A DNA stretch of 64,000 nt, taken from the NCBI GenBank assembly GCA_010093605.1, contig MU004197.1, positions 186,001 to 250,000 on the forward strand, given 5' to 3'. Position 1 is the stretch's first letter, and every line of letters begins with the position of its first letter. Below the pieces are notes generated by a model that worked only from the letters and a program-made list of their open reading frames with translations, was not told the origin of the DNA and did no database searches. The translations under genes were made by a program, and so were the position numbers. Below are positions 56,150-64,000 of the stretch, in pieces. The DNA is from Lophium mytilinum. Taxonomy: Eukaryota; Ascomycota; Dothideomycetes; Mytilinidiales; Mytilinidiaceae.

Positions 56150-56262
56150 ATTACTGCTCGGCTCCAACTCTGCTTGCTCAACAGCACTGGAAGGGGTGGC
56201 CCAGCTAGGTAGAAGCCAATGAGTCAAAGAATAGTCTGATATACACTTCCTTGAGCCTAGGA
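56150..56262 (+). repeat. Dispersed repeat R1, copy e
   Basis: ATTCATTACTGCTCGGCTCC, TGCTTGCTCAACAGCACTGG, AAGGGGTGGCCCAGCTAGG, GCCAATGAGTCAAAGAATAG, TCTGATATACACT. It shares the order of motifs with copies a-c behind F-box 4. Confidence 0.75.
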
Positions 56263-56268
56263 TGCTAC

Positions 56269-57105
56269 TTATACCACATCCGTAACATCATACGAAATCC
56301 GACTAACCCCCTTCGACCGACTAATCTTCTTCACCACAATCCCACCCACATCCCCCGTACTCGGCAAATGCGTCCCCCCACACGGATACGACCCCACGCC
56401 CTCCACCTCGACCACCCTAAACACCCCCTCCTCCGGCACCGCCATCTCCTCCGGCACCGCCGTACACTTACTCCTCGTCGTCTCCTCATCCCACCACAGC
56501 ACGTTCACCGGAAGCCCCTGCTTCACCAACTCATTCGCCTGGTCCTGAATCGCCTTCTTATGCTCCCCAGCAATCGACCCGAAATACTCCACCGACGCAG
56601 CCCCCGGCGCATGATTCGCTTTACTCTCCGACACCTTCCCCAGCTCCGGGATCGACGACTCCGCGAGCTGCCGCACCGCGAGACCGAGCAAGTGGCCCGC
56701 GGTGTGGAGCCGGGAATGGAAGTTCCGCTTCTCGTCGTCGATGGCTTGCATGATAGTCTGGCCCTCCGCAAACACGCCGCCGCTGATCTCCGCGGGCGAG
56801 GTGAAGGTTCCTTGGTGCAGGATGCGGTCTTTGGGGAGCTTGCGGACCGATTTGACGTCGAATTGGATTTCGGATGATCCTGGGGAGGCGGATTTGATGG
56901 AGCCGGTGTCGCTGGGTTGTCCGCCGCCCTGTGGGTGGAAGATGGTCTCGCGCGTGGCGATGATGTAGTCGGTGTCGGCGGCGGTTTTGAAGAAGCTGCG
57001 GTCGTCGTCCGGGAGGGTGGTGATGGGGTGGCAGGATAGGACGGCGGTTGCGAGGTTGCGCAGGGCGCCGTCTTTTTGGTAGACTGCTAGGGTTCGAGAT
57101 GCCAT
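56269..57105 (-). CDS. AlaX-type alanyl-tRNA editing protein
   Basis: An intronless 278-residue protein. This family hydrolyses Ser or Gly wrongly attached to tRNA-Ala, acting in trans beside alanyl-tRNA synthetase. Visible features are the GGGQPSDTG motif at residues 60-68 and the zinc-site motifs HTAGH (His134, His138) and CGGTH (Cys242, His246), all as in active AlaX editing domains. Length and order suit the larger AlaX forms that keep part of the N-terminal beta-barrel. The ATG at 57105 starts MASRTLAVYQ and is the first in frame. Cytosolic location is expected. It is a housekeeping-type gene with no evident link to the neighbouring families. Confidence 0.93.
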   Translation of the reverse strand: MASRTLAVYQKDGALRNLATAVLSCHPITTLPDDDRSFFKTAADTDYIIATRETIFHPQGGGQPSDTGSIKSASPGSSEIQFDVKSVRKLPKDRILHQGTFTSPAEISGGVFAEGQTIMQAIDDEKRNFHSRLHTAGHLLGLAVRQLAESSIPELGKVSESKANHAPGAASVEYFGSIAGEHKKAIQDQANELVKQGLPVNVLWWDEETTRSKCTAVPEEMAVPEEGVFRVVEVEGVGSYPCGGTHLPSTGDVGGIVVKKISRSKGVSRISYDVTDVV

Positions 57106-57458
57106 TGTTTGCGGGTTTGAGGGAGAGTGATGATGGAGATTGAGATGGGCTCGGGAGTCTGCAATGCCGCTAGGAATCTAAGAAACAGGTCTGAAGATGC
57201 TCTCTGACTAGCTCAATGAAACGAGAGAAGAGCACAAATGAGACGAGTATATATTCAAATTGGAGAATGACTGTGGTTGTTCAGATGTTTCGAGAAGGAT
57301 GCATGTCAAGCGTAGGGCGTCACATGCCAAGAGGTGTCGGGAAAAATAAGTGTTCCCGGTGGACCAATCGAAAATTGGTATCCGCTAAAATACCTGATTG
57401 GTCCGATGTTTTTCATTTCTGAATTCCTAATTCAACACCGCCATCTCTGCTTCACCTC
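57106..57458. other. Intergenic stretch between AlaX and GNAT genes
   Basis: No gene seen; upstream region of the AlaX gene and trailer of the GNAT gene, both reading left. Confidence 0.45.
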
Positions 57459-58422
57459 TTACGTCGGTGAAGAGCCCATCTTTGAAGGATTTAGTGCTAG
57501 AGTCTCTGTCGCTGGAGCATCGACCGTCGCATCCTCCTCCTCCGGAGGATCCCACCTAAAACATTTCGCCTGCATCTCCGGCTTCGGTCCCCATTTCCAG
57601 TCTCCCACATACCTCATCCCCACCTTGCGATACAGCGCCTCTCCCGCCTTCGCAGCAGTCAGCGACACAGGAATCTTCTCCTCCCTCGCATGATCAAATC
57701 CCCACTTCAGAAGCAGCTGCCCGATGCCCCTCCGCTGAAAACTCTTATCAACTATGATATCGCAAACGCCCCAAAAGTCCTCCGGGTCCTTGTCTTTGGG
57801 ATCGAAATATCTTTCATCTCCATTGCCGTACGTCCAGTACCGGATGAGGCTCTCGGAGGGATTCATAATGACCTCCATGGATTGGGCTATCCAGGTGTTG
57901 CGCAGCCATAATGAGAATCCTGCATAGATAGATCAGCAGAGTGTTGATTGTGATCTATAATTAGATTCAAGATGTCGGGCGAAGCCTTCTTTACACAGCA
58001 AGTCTTTTAGGAAACACACGCGATCGTAGTCACGTGACCCTGGAGCGTCCAATTGGTTCCCTTCAACACGAAGCGAATCGAAAACATGTAAGAATATACA
58101 CACTTTGCCAAACAGTCTGCTTATTCCACCATTTCTTCTTCACCTCTTTACTCTCGCCATTTCGGCACCATATGCAGAACCCTGCGATCTTGGGTGCGCC
58201 GGTCCATCTATCGTCGGAGGGCTCGGTTACTGCGACTATGATGCGTATAGCGGGCCATTCCATCATCTTTATGTTTCGCTTTTCGTAGGCTTTCAGGTAG
58301 GCAGCTGGGTGCTTCTTGCGGCCCGGGTAGAGGTACTCGTCCATTTCGTCTTCGTCATTAGAGTTGATCGTGATTTCGGCGATGCGAGGGATGTCGCTTG
58401 CGGTGGCTGCTCGGACTTTCAT
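57459..58422 (-). CDS. GNAT-family N-acetyltransferase (two exons)
   Basis: Exons on the - strand are 58422-58104 and 57919-57459, joined in phase 1 across a 184-bp intron (donor GTGTGT, acceptor CAG), giving 259 residues. The N-terminus MKVRAATASDIPRIAEI is typical of fungal GNAT proteins. The acetyl-CoA-binding motif A is DIIVDKSFQRRGIGQLL, followed by LTAAKAGEALYRKVGMRYVG, the usual motif B region. The tail is proline/acid-rich. It transfers acetyl from acetyl-CoA to an unknown amine; similar fungal proteins act on small molecules or protein N-termini. The donor is not a strong consensus, so the exact exon-one end is less certain than the rest. Confidence 0.85.
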
Positions 58423-59362
58423 GTTGGGATAAAGGGAGAGAAGTTGGAGCGGTCAGGTGTTGTATTTCAGCAGTTTTGAAGCACGCGGAGGCGTTGTAGG
58501 AATTTCGTTTCACGTTCAAGCTTGAGGAGTGGAACTATGATACCTTAAACCGTAAAATCAAAGTTGAAATATTCGAGGCTTTTAGAAGTTGATCGTCAAG
58601 CTGCAACATACGGGGTTAGTACATTTTACTGCTGACATGACGCGGCGCATCACGGTAAGGCTAGACCATTACCTCATGAAAACAAAATGAGTCAACTTTT
58701 GTACGGCGGTGCATGTTACCGGATGAGCACCCACGCATGTCGAAACACAGAGTACATAGTACTGCGCCTCGTAAGGCTGACTGCATTTCATACGATAATC
58801 TGGATGGTGAGATTGGACTGTTCGGGTATTGCGTTGACTCACATTTTTAGCGCATCGGTACTTCGTATTTGCGCCCTTAGGATCGACAATCCTAGTACAA
58901 CATCAGGTTAGATCAGCCCTTTGCTTCGATATTCGACACTTGTCATTCATGTAGGTGTGACTCCAGGAATACTACTATCCAAGATGTAGGGGAGGTGTAC
59001 GAAGTGTGCAGATGTGAAGCGGGGAACTCCGGACGAATAGGTTTGACCCTTGCTATGATTGGCCAGATAGTCTATCCCCTGGAATCAAACACCTACCTTT
59101 GTAAAAGAATGACATAGACCGTCGCGATCACGAAATGAGGACGAAACTATGATGAAGAAGGTTTGACTACCGAAATATCTAGTACGGCTTGCCTGATTTC
59201 TCATTCGCTATCGGCATTGGCAAATCGCAGCAAACAACAAGGAGATAGGCAGACCCCATTGCCCTCATCCGTAATGATCATCACACCATACTCGCCAACC
59301 TTGAGCGCCCGACAGAAATCCAAGCGCTTGATAGCAAAGGCGCATCATCGGAGACGGTATCC
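58423..59362. other. Intergenic stretch between GNAT and F-box 5
   Basis: About 0.94 kb without supportable coding or RNA features. Promoter of the GNAT gene on the left; 3' region of F-box 5 on the right. Confidence 0.45.
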
Positions 59363-60853
59363 CTACGGTGACGAACTTCTTCCCCGTTTGCGCTTGCTCT
59401 TTTCTTCGGGATTTCGCAGCGGAAAGTCTCCTCCATGCATTAGATACTCCGTCACTGGAACATTCAAGCTATTGTCGTCGTCAACCGGGTTCTGACTACC
59501 CAATCTGTCCAGTTGGTAGAGATTTCTCCGTCCATAGAACTTGTCAATAGTAGAGTAAGGATATGAATCAGGGTTCACCAGAGCCTCTTCATGGGTGAAC
59601 CCCTCCAGCAGCTTCCCTTTGAAAGAAAGCCGACTGATAGCACTGGATGATAACAATTGATGGAGTTGAGGAAGAGTCCAACGCCAGGTACTACCCGTGA
59701 GCATAACATGCTCAAGCTCGAGGACTTTGAGGTCCTGGTGACCGTCAAGAAAACGTAGCATGAAGTCGGCGTCCATTCCCATCCACGTAAGGGAGAGGCG
59801 TTCCAGCTTTAACCATACGAATCGCTCCTCTTCGTTGCGCGGATGAATGAAACGCTCGAACTGAGTTGGCATGTTTCGGTACTCCGCTGCCGGGCGACAG
59901 CGTTTGAAGGAAAGCCTCAAGTCTCTGAGATTAGGCATTTTGATGAGAGCCTTTTGGATTGCACCTACTGGAGCAATGAACCTCCTATTGAAGTCTGCTA
60001 GCGTCATGATGATTTTGAAGTCAATGGTGGTCAACGTTGAGGTATTCAAGGGTGTCGGATTAATACTCCCATACCAGCATCGAATTGGCCTCTCCCATCG
60101 GTCGAAGAAGGATCCGGACTGGCTCTCAAAAACGGAAGTCGTCATAGAAGCCTCAAGCGTCTTGAACTCGACACTAGAGCAACGGCAGGCGATTTGTATG
60201 CCCTTGAAGAAATCCTGCGCACGCCACCCCATTGACCTGCAGGTGATCTCTGTCACTACCTCCGAGAACTTGACAGACTCGAGACCTGGCAATCCTTCTA
60301 TCAAGTCTATAAGGCAGGGACGATAAACTCCCTCGATCCACAGGCCTCGGGGGTCCTCGCAGGGTCTTTGGTGCTTTACATGTTCTATAGTGGCGTCTAT
60401 TACCTTGAAGAGGTCCGCTGCTTCCAGATGAATACTCGGATCCGAAACGAATTCTAGAGACTTGACATGCTGAGCAAACTGCGAGCCCTTGGTAACCAAC
60501 GTGAGCAGTCGGTCGAAACTAGCCATGTTGTCCTTCAGACACGCTTCCGAGAAGAGATGGGTGATAGCGATCGTGTTGTAAGCCGAAGATGCGCGCCGGA
60601 ATGCCTTGAGCGTGGGTACGTCGAGATAGTTGCATATCATGTGTAAGAGCTCCGGTAGGATGACAGGAATGTTCACAGGTCTGTACGCCGGCTTTGACTT
60701 TGACTTCGCCTCGTCACTGTCGCTGTCGCTGTCAATCCATCCACATTGTTCGTCCCGCTTCATGCTAGCGTCTTGAGCGCATTGCGCGAACTCCCAGTCC
60801 CCTTCGAGTCGCTGTTCTGTCAAACACGCTCGTAACAATGAGAGATCCTCCAT
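59363..60853 (-). CDS. F-box protein 5
   Basis: Intronless, 496 residues from the ATG at 60853. The frame is open further, to an ATG at 61135, but that extension is poorly conserved in character and the shorter start matches the paralogues. The F-box is at about 63-108 (ILPELLHMICNYLDVPTLKA, then THLFSEACL), preceded by an acidic DSDSDSDE patch near residues 41-48. Leucine-rich segments include LERLSLTWMGMD and LKVLELEHVMLTG. A degenerate LHQLLSSSAISRLSFKGKL precedes the C-terminal VTEYLMHGGDFPL, and the protein ends in a basic KSKRKRGRSSSP tail. Predicted SKP1-binding ubiquitin-ligase adaptor, target unknown. It forms a tandem pair with F-box 6, on the opposite strand from the other four. 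Confidence 0.86.
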   Translation of the reverse strand: MEDLSLLRACLTEQRLEGDWEFAQCAQDASMKRDEQCGWIDSDSDSDEAKSKSKPAYRPVNIPVILPELLHMICNYLDVPTLKAFRRASSAYNTIAITHLFSEACLKDNMASFDRLLTLVTKGSQFAQHVKSLEFVSDPSIHLEAADLFKVIDATIEHVKHQRPCEDPRGLWIEGVYRPCLIDLIEGLPGLESVKFSEVVTEITCRSMGWRAQDFFKGIQIACRCSSVEFKTLEASMTTSVFESQSGSFFDRWERPIRCWYGSINPTPLNTSTLTTIDFKIIMTLADFNRRFIAPVGAIQKALIKMPNLRDLRLSFKRCRPAAEYRNMPTQFERFIHPRNEEERFVWLKLERLSLTWMGMDADFMLRFLDGHQDLKVLELEHVMLTGSTWRWTLPQLHQLLSSSAISRLSFKGKLLEGFTHEEALVNPDSYPYSTIDKFYGRRNLYQLDRLGSQNPVDDDNSLNVPVTEYLMHGGDFPLRNPEEKSKRKRGRSSSP

Positions 60854-61135
60854 CTTAGACGTTGAAGAGCTGTGTTGTAGAGTTGGTAGGAGCCGCTCGC
60901 AGACGATCTGCTTGTTGGTGCTGCTTCGGGGTTTGCAGATGGGGCCCGCACAGGGTCTGCCCGTTGGCGCTGATAGTGGGGTGTACCGAGCTTCAGGGTT
61001 TGGTATGTAGTGGGTGGTAGAGTGGTCGGCAAAGTGGCTTGTTCGCTGATTGAAGAGCGCCTGGTAGGCACGCGGGCCGGCTCGTAAGTGAGAGGAACAG
61101 CGATCCAGATCTTTCACCACAAGGATGACCGACAA

Positions 61136-61935
61136 GAGATTTGCAGTGAGTAGACGAGAATTCGGGTGTGGCTGCGAGGTATTCTGTCATGATTAGCAGG
61201 CAACTCAAACCAATGTACAGGCTGCGTTCCATCTCCACCCAATTTTAGAATCCAGACGAGTAATATCACGTGACCCTAATGCACGTGACATCTGAACCCT
61301 CATAGAAAGCCCGGGACTTTCCCGAACGCTTTTACGGGATTCAAAGAAGGAGGGTTTGGAATGAAAATGGAGATCCAGATCATGAAATATGTCACGAGCG
61401 TCACTAACAAAGTCATCGTATGCTTTTACTTCACCTGCCTTCCTTTTATTGATAGGTGACACTTCTATGTAATTGTTACTTCGTTGGTGGTTTCGAGGCA
61501 TATTAGTGGTTATATCTAAGGCATAGTCCTATGTCGCTTCGCTTGCTGGATCAATAGATAGCTCTTAGGCGTAGTTGAAACATTTCCTCATGAGCAAAGT
61601 TAATTATTAACCTCAACGTCAAATTTCCATCCTGTAATGCTATTGAGTTCACCAAATAATGAGATGTCCGGGTACCCTTCACGACTTGAAAAGCGCAGAC
61701 CTGGCTTGCTCTAGTCACAACTCCACCCTCATGAGGAAACGTCTCGTCGAAAAACATATATTCATCCACTCCTTTCTTTGTGTGTAGTGAAGGCCTCAGG
61801 AATCGATCGTTAATCCATCCAAGTCCCTTCCGACATTGCTCATTCGCGTGCGCCGAATGCCACACTCCTCTGAGAATCTGGATTCTCCGACCCATGGGAT
61901 GCTGACCCTGCTATAAATTGCATTGATAAGCGCAA
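61136..61935. other. Intergenic stretch between F-box 5 and F-box 6
   Basis: About 0.8 kb. A 114-codon open frame on the - strand at 61551-61895 contains VDEY and TRASQV stretches that faintly recall the acidic and beta-rich 2EXR exons. The likeness is too weak to call a gene; a decayed 2EXR fragment is possible. Confidence 0.35.
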
Positions 61936-63561
61936 CTAACCTTCATAAACCGAAAGATATGAGCCTTCTGCGCCAGAGCCACCATCGAGCTCTTCATAGT
62001 CGTCGCGCAACGGACATTCATAAGCCGAGAGATATGAGCCTTCTGCGCCAGAGCCGCCGTCTAGCTCTTCATAGTCGTCGAAATCTGGCTCGTCATAGTC
62101 GTCGATGAAACGAGAGCCGTTGAGGCTCAAGCCCTCGAGTCTTGGCAGTTCAAGTTCCGTCCTCAATGCTGATGACTTTTCGCGGAACGGGAATTCGCCT
62201 CCTTTCATCAGGTAGTCTATCACCGGAAGATTCAAGCCGGTCTTATGTTCCACTGGTTGAGCTTCGCCATATTGCCCTAGCTGAACAAATGGAAACCGCC
62301 AATCATACATATCGCCATGGATTTGACCCTCGTCCAGATCGACGGTATAAGCGATCAGCGTTCCACGGACGGTAACTCGCTGCAATTGGCTGGATGCGAT
62401 CCATTCGCGGAATTCCGGAAGCGCAGTGAGCCAAGAGCCCCCGTCGAGAGCCACTCTCTCGAGATCAAGGAATTTGAGGCTCGAGTCATGGTCCTTGAGG
62501 AATCCAAGAAGAGCATCAAATTTGATCGCAATCCAAGCGAGTGAGAGATGTTGTAATCTTGGCCAATTGATCGTCATTCCATCGTTACTTAGTTGCAGAT
62601 CTTCCAGGACCTGACCAAAGTCGCACATGAAACTGGCTTCATATGACGAAGTCGTCTGTTCTGATTTCCGAGCAAGCGTCAAGGATTGAAGATTGGGCAA
62701 TACTCTGAGAGTGTTGATCGTGCTGTTTTGGTCATCCCGATTCTCGGAGAGATCGAAGCGGATACTGGTGAAATTGTTGAGGGCCCACTGCCACATGAAG
62801 CGGCCCATATTCTCATTGCCAAACAACCAGCAGAATCCCCAAACGGAAAACCGGCGATAGGCGACGTCCGTCCACAGGGCCTCTACTTGCTTGAGCTTGA
62901 CGCCAGCAGCGAAACAAGCCATGTACACTGCGTTGAAGAAAGTTGAACCTTCCCCATAGCGATTAGGAGTCTCCGAAAACTTGATGGACTCGAGAGCCGC
63001 CATTCGCTTCATCAGGGAGACAAGATTTTCGAGTTGATCCACCTCCGGTGGGTAATTTTCCCGATCAGTTGCCGCCAAGTATTCATAATGTTGGTAGTAC
63101 GGGGAGGACGGATCGCCCTCAGCTCGTTCCAGCAGCATCTCTCGCTCCACTTGCCGTTCCGCACCCCGAATGAATGACGAATCCAATTCCTGCCGCATCT
63201 CCCGCTCATAGTATCGGTTCATGGAATGAATGAAACCCACAGGCGAGTGCAGCGCGGATTCCCAGTCGATATCATGGGCTGCTCCGGACGGACAAAGGTC
63301 ATGTTCGGCTACGCAATCGAGAGACTTGATGTATTTCGCACAGTGTGGACCTTTGGTGAGCAACGTATGCAACCGCGTATAGCTGGATATGGTAGGTCTC
63401 AGGTATGCTTCCGAGAAGAGGTGTGGAATCGCAATCTCGTTGTACGTTTTTGATGCAAGCCGGAACGACTTTAGCGTAGGGACATCAAGATAGTTGCAGA
63501 CAGTGTGAAGCAACTCTGGTGGTAGGCTTGGAATAGGCCCATTCTGCTGGATATCGTCCAT
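61936..63561 (-). CDS. F-box protein 6 with duplicated acidic C-terminal repeat
   Basis: An intronless 541-residue protein. The F-box lies almost at the N-terminus, residues about 8-55 (LPPELLHTVCNYLDVPTLKS, then PHLFSEAYL). The body has leucine-rich segments (LPNLQSLTLAR, LQHLSLAWIAI, LKFLDLERVALDG), then FREWIASSQLQRVTVRGTL and the family signature VIDYLMKGGEFPF. Past the point where the paralogues end, it adds an acidic tail with two copies of a 25-residue unit (DDYEELDGGSGAEGSYLS), coded by a 75-bp tandem repeat at 61942-62091. Predicted SCF adaptor; substrate unknown. The acidic tail is unique to this copy and may affect stability or partner binding. Confidence 0.87.
   Translation of the reverse strand: MDDIQQNGPIPSLPPELLHTVCNYLDVPTLKSFRLASKTYNEIAIPHLFSEAYLRPTISSYTRLHTLLTKGPHCAKYIKSLDCVAEHDLCPSGAAHDIDWESALHSPVGFIHSMNRYYEREMRQELDSSFIRGAERQVEREMLLERAEGDPSSPYYQHYEYLAATDRENYPPEVDQLENLVSLMKRMAALESIKFSETPNRYGEGSTFFNAVYMACFAAGVKLKQVEALWTDVAYRRFSVWGFCWLFGNENMGRFMWQWALNNFTSIRFDLSENRDDQNSTINTLRVLPNLQSLTLARKSEQTTSSYEASFMCDFGQVLEDLQLSNDGMTINWPRLQHLSLAWIAIKFDALLGFLKDHDSSLKFLDLERVALDGGSWLTALPEFREWIASSQLQRVTVRGTLIAYTVDLDEGQIHGDMYDWRFPFVQLGQYGEAQPVEHKTGLNLPVIDYLMKGGEFPFREKSSALRTELELPRLEGLSLNGSRFIDDYDEPDFDDYEELDGGSGAEGSYLSAYECPLRDDYEELDGGSGAEGSYLSVYEG
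61942..62091 (-). repeat. 75-bp tandem repeat in the F-box 6 coding end
   Basis: Two adjacent units (61942-62016 and 62017-62091) differ at only a few positions. A multiple of three keeps the frame. Confidence 0.92.
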
Positions 63562-64000
63562 GCCGGAGAACTGGAGGACTGGAGGACCGGAGGCGCGATT
63601 GAGGCGGGAGAGTGGGGCTCAAAGATAGGCTGCTTGTGTTGTGGCTTGGTTGAAGGTAGTGGTTGTGAGGTGATGTGGTGGGTGGTGTTGATGAGAGTGT
63701 GGTGGTGCGAAGCTAGAGGGACTTGACTGTCAAAGAGGCGCACTTTGATTAGAAGCTGAACGGAAAGTGGAAGCACTCATGGTATTCACCGACACGGGCG
63801 ACAAGGCCCGACCTTCTGAGCGAAGACGAAGATACTCAGCATCAGGAACGCCGTATATTCCTACTTGCTACTCGTTATCATGGCAGATTGAATATATATG
63901 TAGTGTAGAATTTAGAAGTCCTCAGCCCAACTTTCAGCTCCTGCACTACTCGCTCCCGTTTGCCGTTCGCTAGTGATATTCGCTCTCTGATTCTCAACTC
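63562..64000. other. Upstream region of F-box 6 to the window edge
   Basis: A leader on the - strand, rich in CACC/CCAC tracts, lies directly upstream of F-box 6, as in F-box 3 and 4. Nothing else can be supported. Confidence 0.45.

Noticed and set aside
56251-56877. 208-codon open frame antisense to the AlaX gene
   Set aside because: Arg/Pro/His-rich shadow frame; the AlaX frame on the opposite strand has all catalytic motifs.

Overview
The window comes from a filamentous ascomycete (Pezizomycotina). The evidence is intron-bearing genes with short GT-AG introns (about 50-180 bp) and CTAAC-type branch points, an iterative highly reducing polyketide synthase, fungus-specific 2EXR-family proteins, and an AT-rich block that looks destroyed by repeat-induced point mutation (RIP). 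Dothideomycetes or Leotiomycetes would fit, but the sequence alone does not fix the genus.

Layout. (1) 1-3615: the 3' part of a large protein with six tandem helical repeats, unrecognised. (2) 4085-17328: a three-layer nested transposon block. The outer layer is a Mutator-like element (MULE-1) with ~107-bp terminal inverted repeats. It is split by a Ty3/Gypsy chromovirus fossil (4701-14716, 217-bp LTRs, CTCTA target duplication). That fossil is itself split by a second MULE (10832-13645, 104-bp TIRs). Nearly all of the block is riddled with C-to-T and G-to-A changes. (3) 17.5-27.5 kb: four tandem F-box genes on the + strand. (4) 28.8-33.1 kb: three 2EXR-domain genes on the - strand, one without an ATG at its expected start and one truncated. 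(5) 33.8-48.4 kb: a compact secondary-metabolite locus with an FSH1-type hydrolase, a 14-TM-type MFS exporter and a KS-AT-DH-CMeT-ER-KR-ACP polyketide synthase of 2691 residues. (6) 49.4-56.0 kb: four more 2EXR genes on the + strand. (7) 56.3-58.4 kb: an AlaX-type tRNA-editing protein and a GNAT acetyltransferase. (8) 59.4-63.6 kb: two more F-box genes on the - strand.

How it fits together. The PKS has no thioesterase, so the nearby FSH1 hydrolase is the obvious candidate for product release and the MFS protein for export. No cluster transcription factor, P450 or O-methyltransferase was seen. Around this core lie two lineage-expanded families. The six F-box proteins share an N-terminal F-box, a leucine-rich body and a C-terminal YL-x-x-GG signature. 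The seven 2EXR genes share an exon-coded module order: short leader, VEEIPR-like acidic exon, beta-rich exon, 2EXR exon.

The least expected observation is that these two families share non-coding DNA. A ~130-bp 5' module precedes one F-box gene and two 2EXR genes. A ~110-130-bp repeat follows both an F-box gene and a 2EXR gene, and a third short repeat is scattered near both families. One 2EXR gene also carries a tandemly duplicated symmetric terminal exon whose stop codons lie inside the splice donors. This points to a rapidly reshuffled F-box/2EXR neighbourhood next to RIP-silenced heterochromatin. Its function is not known.
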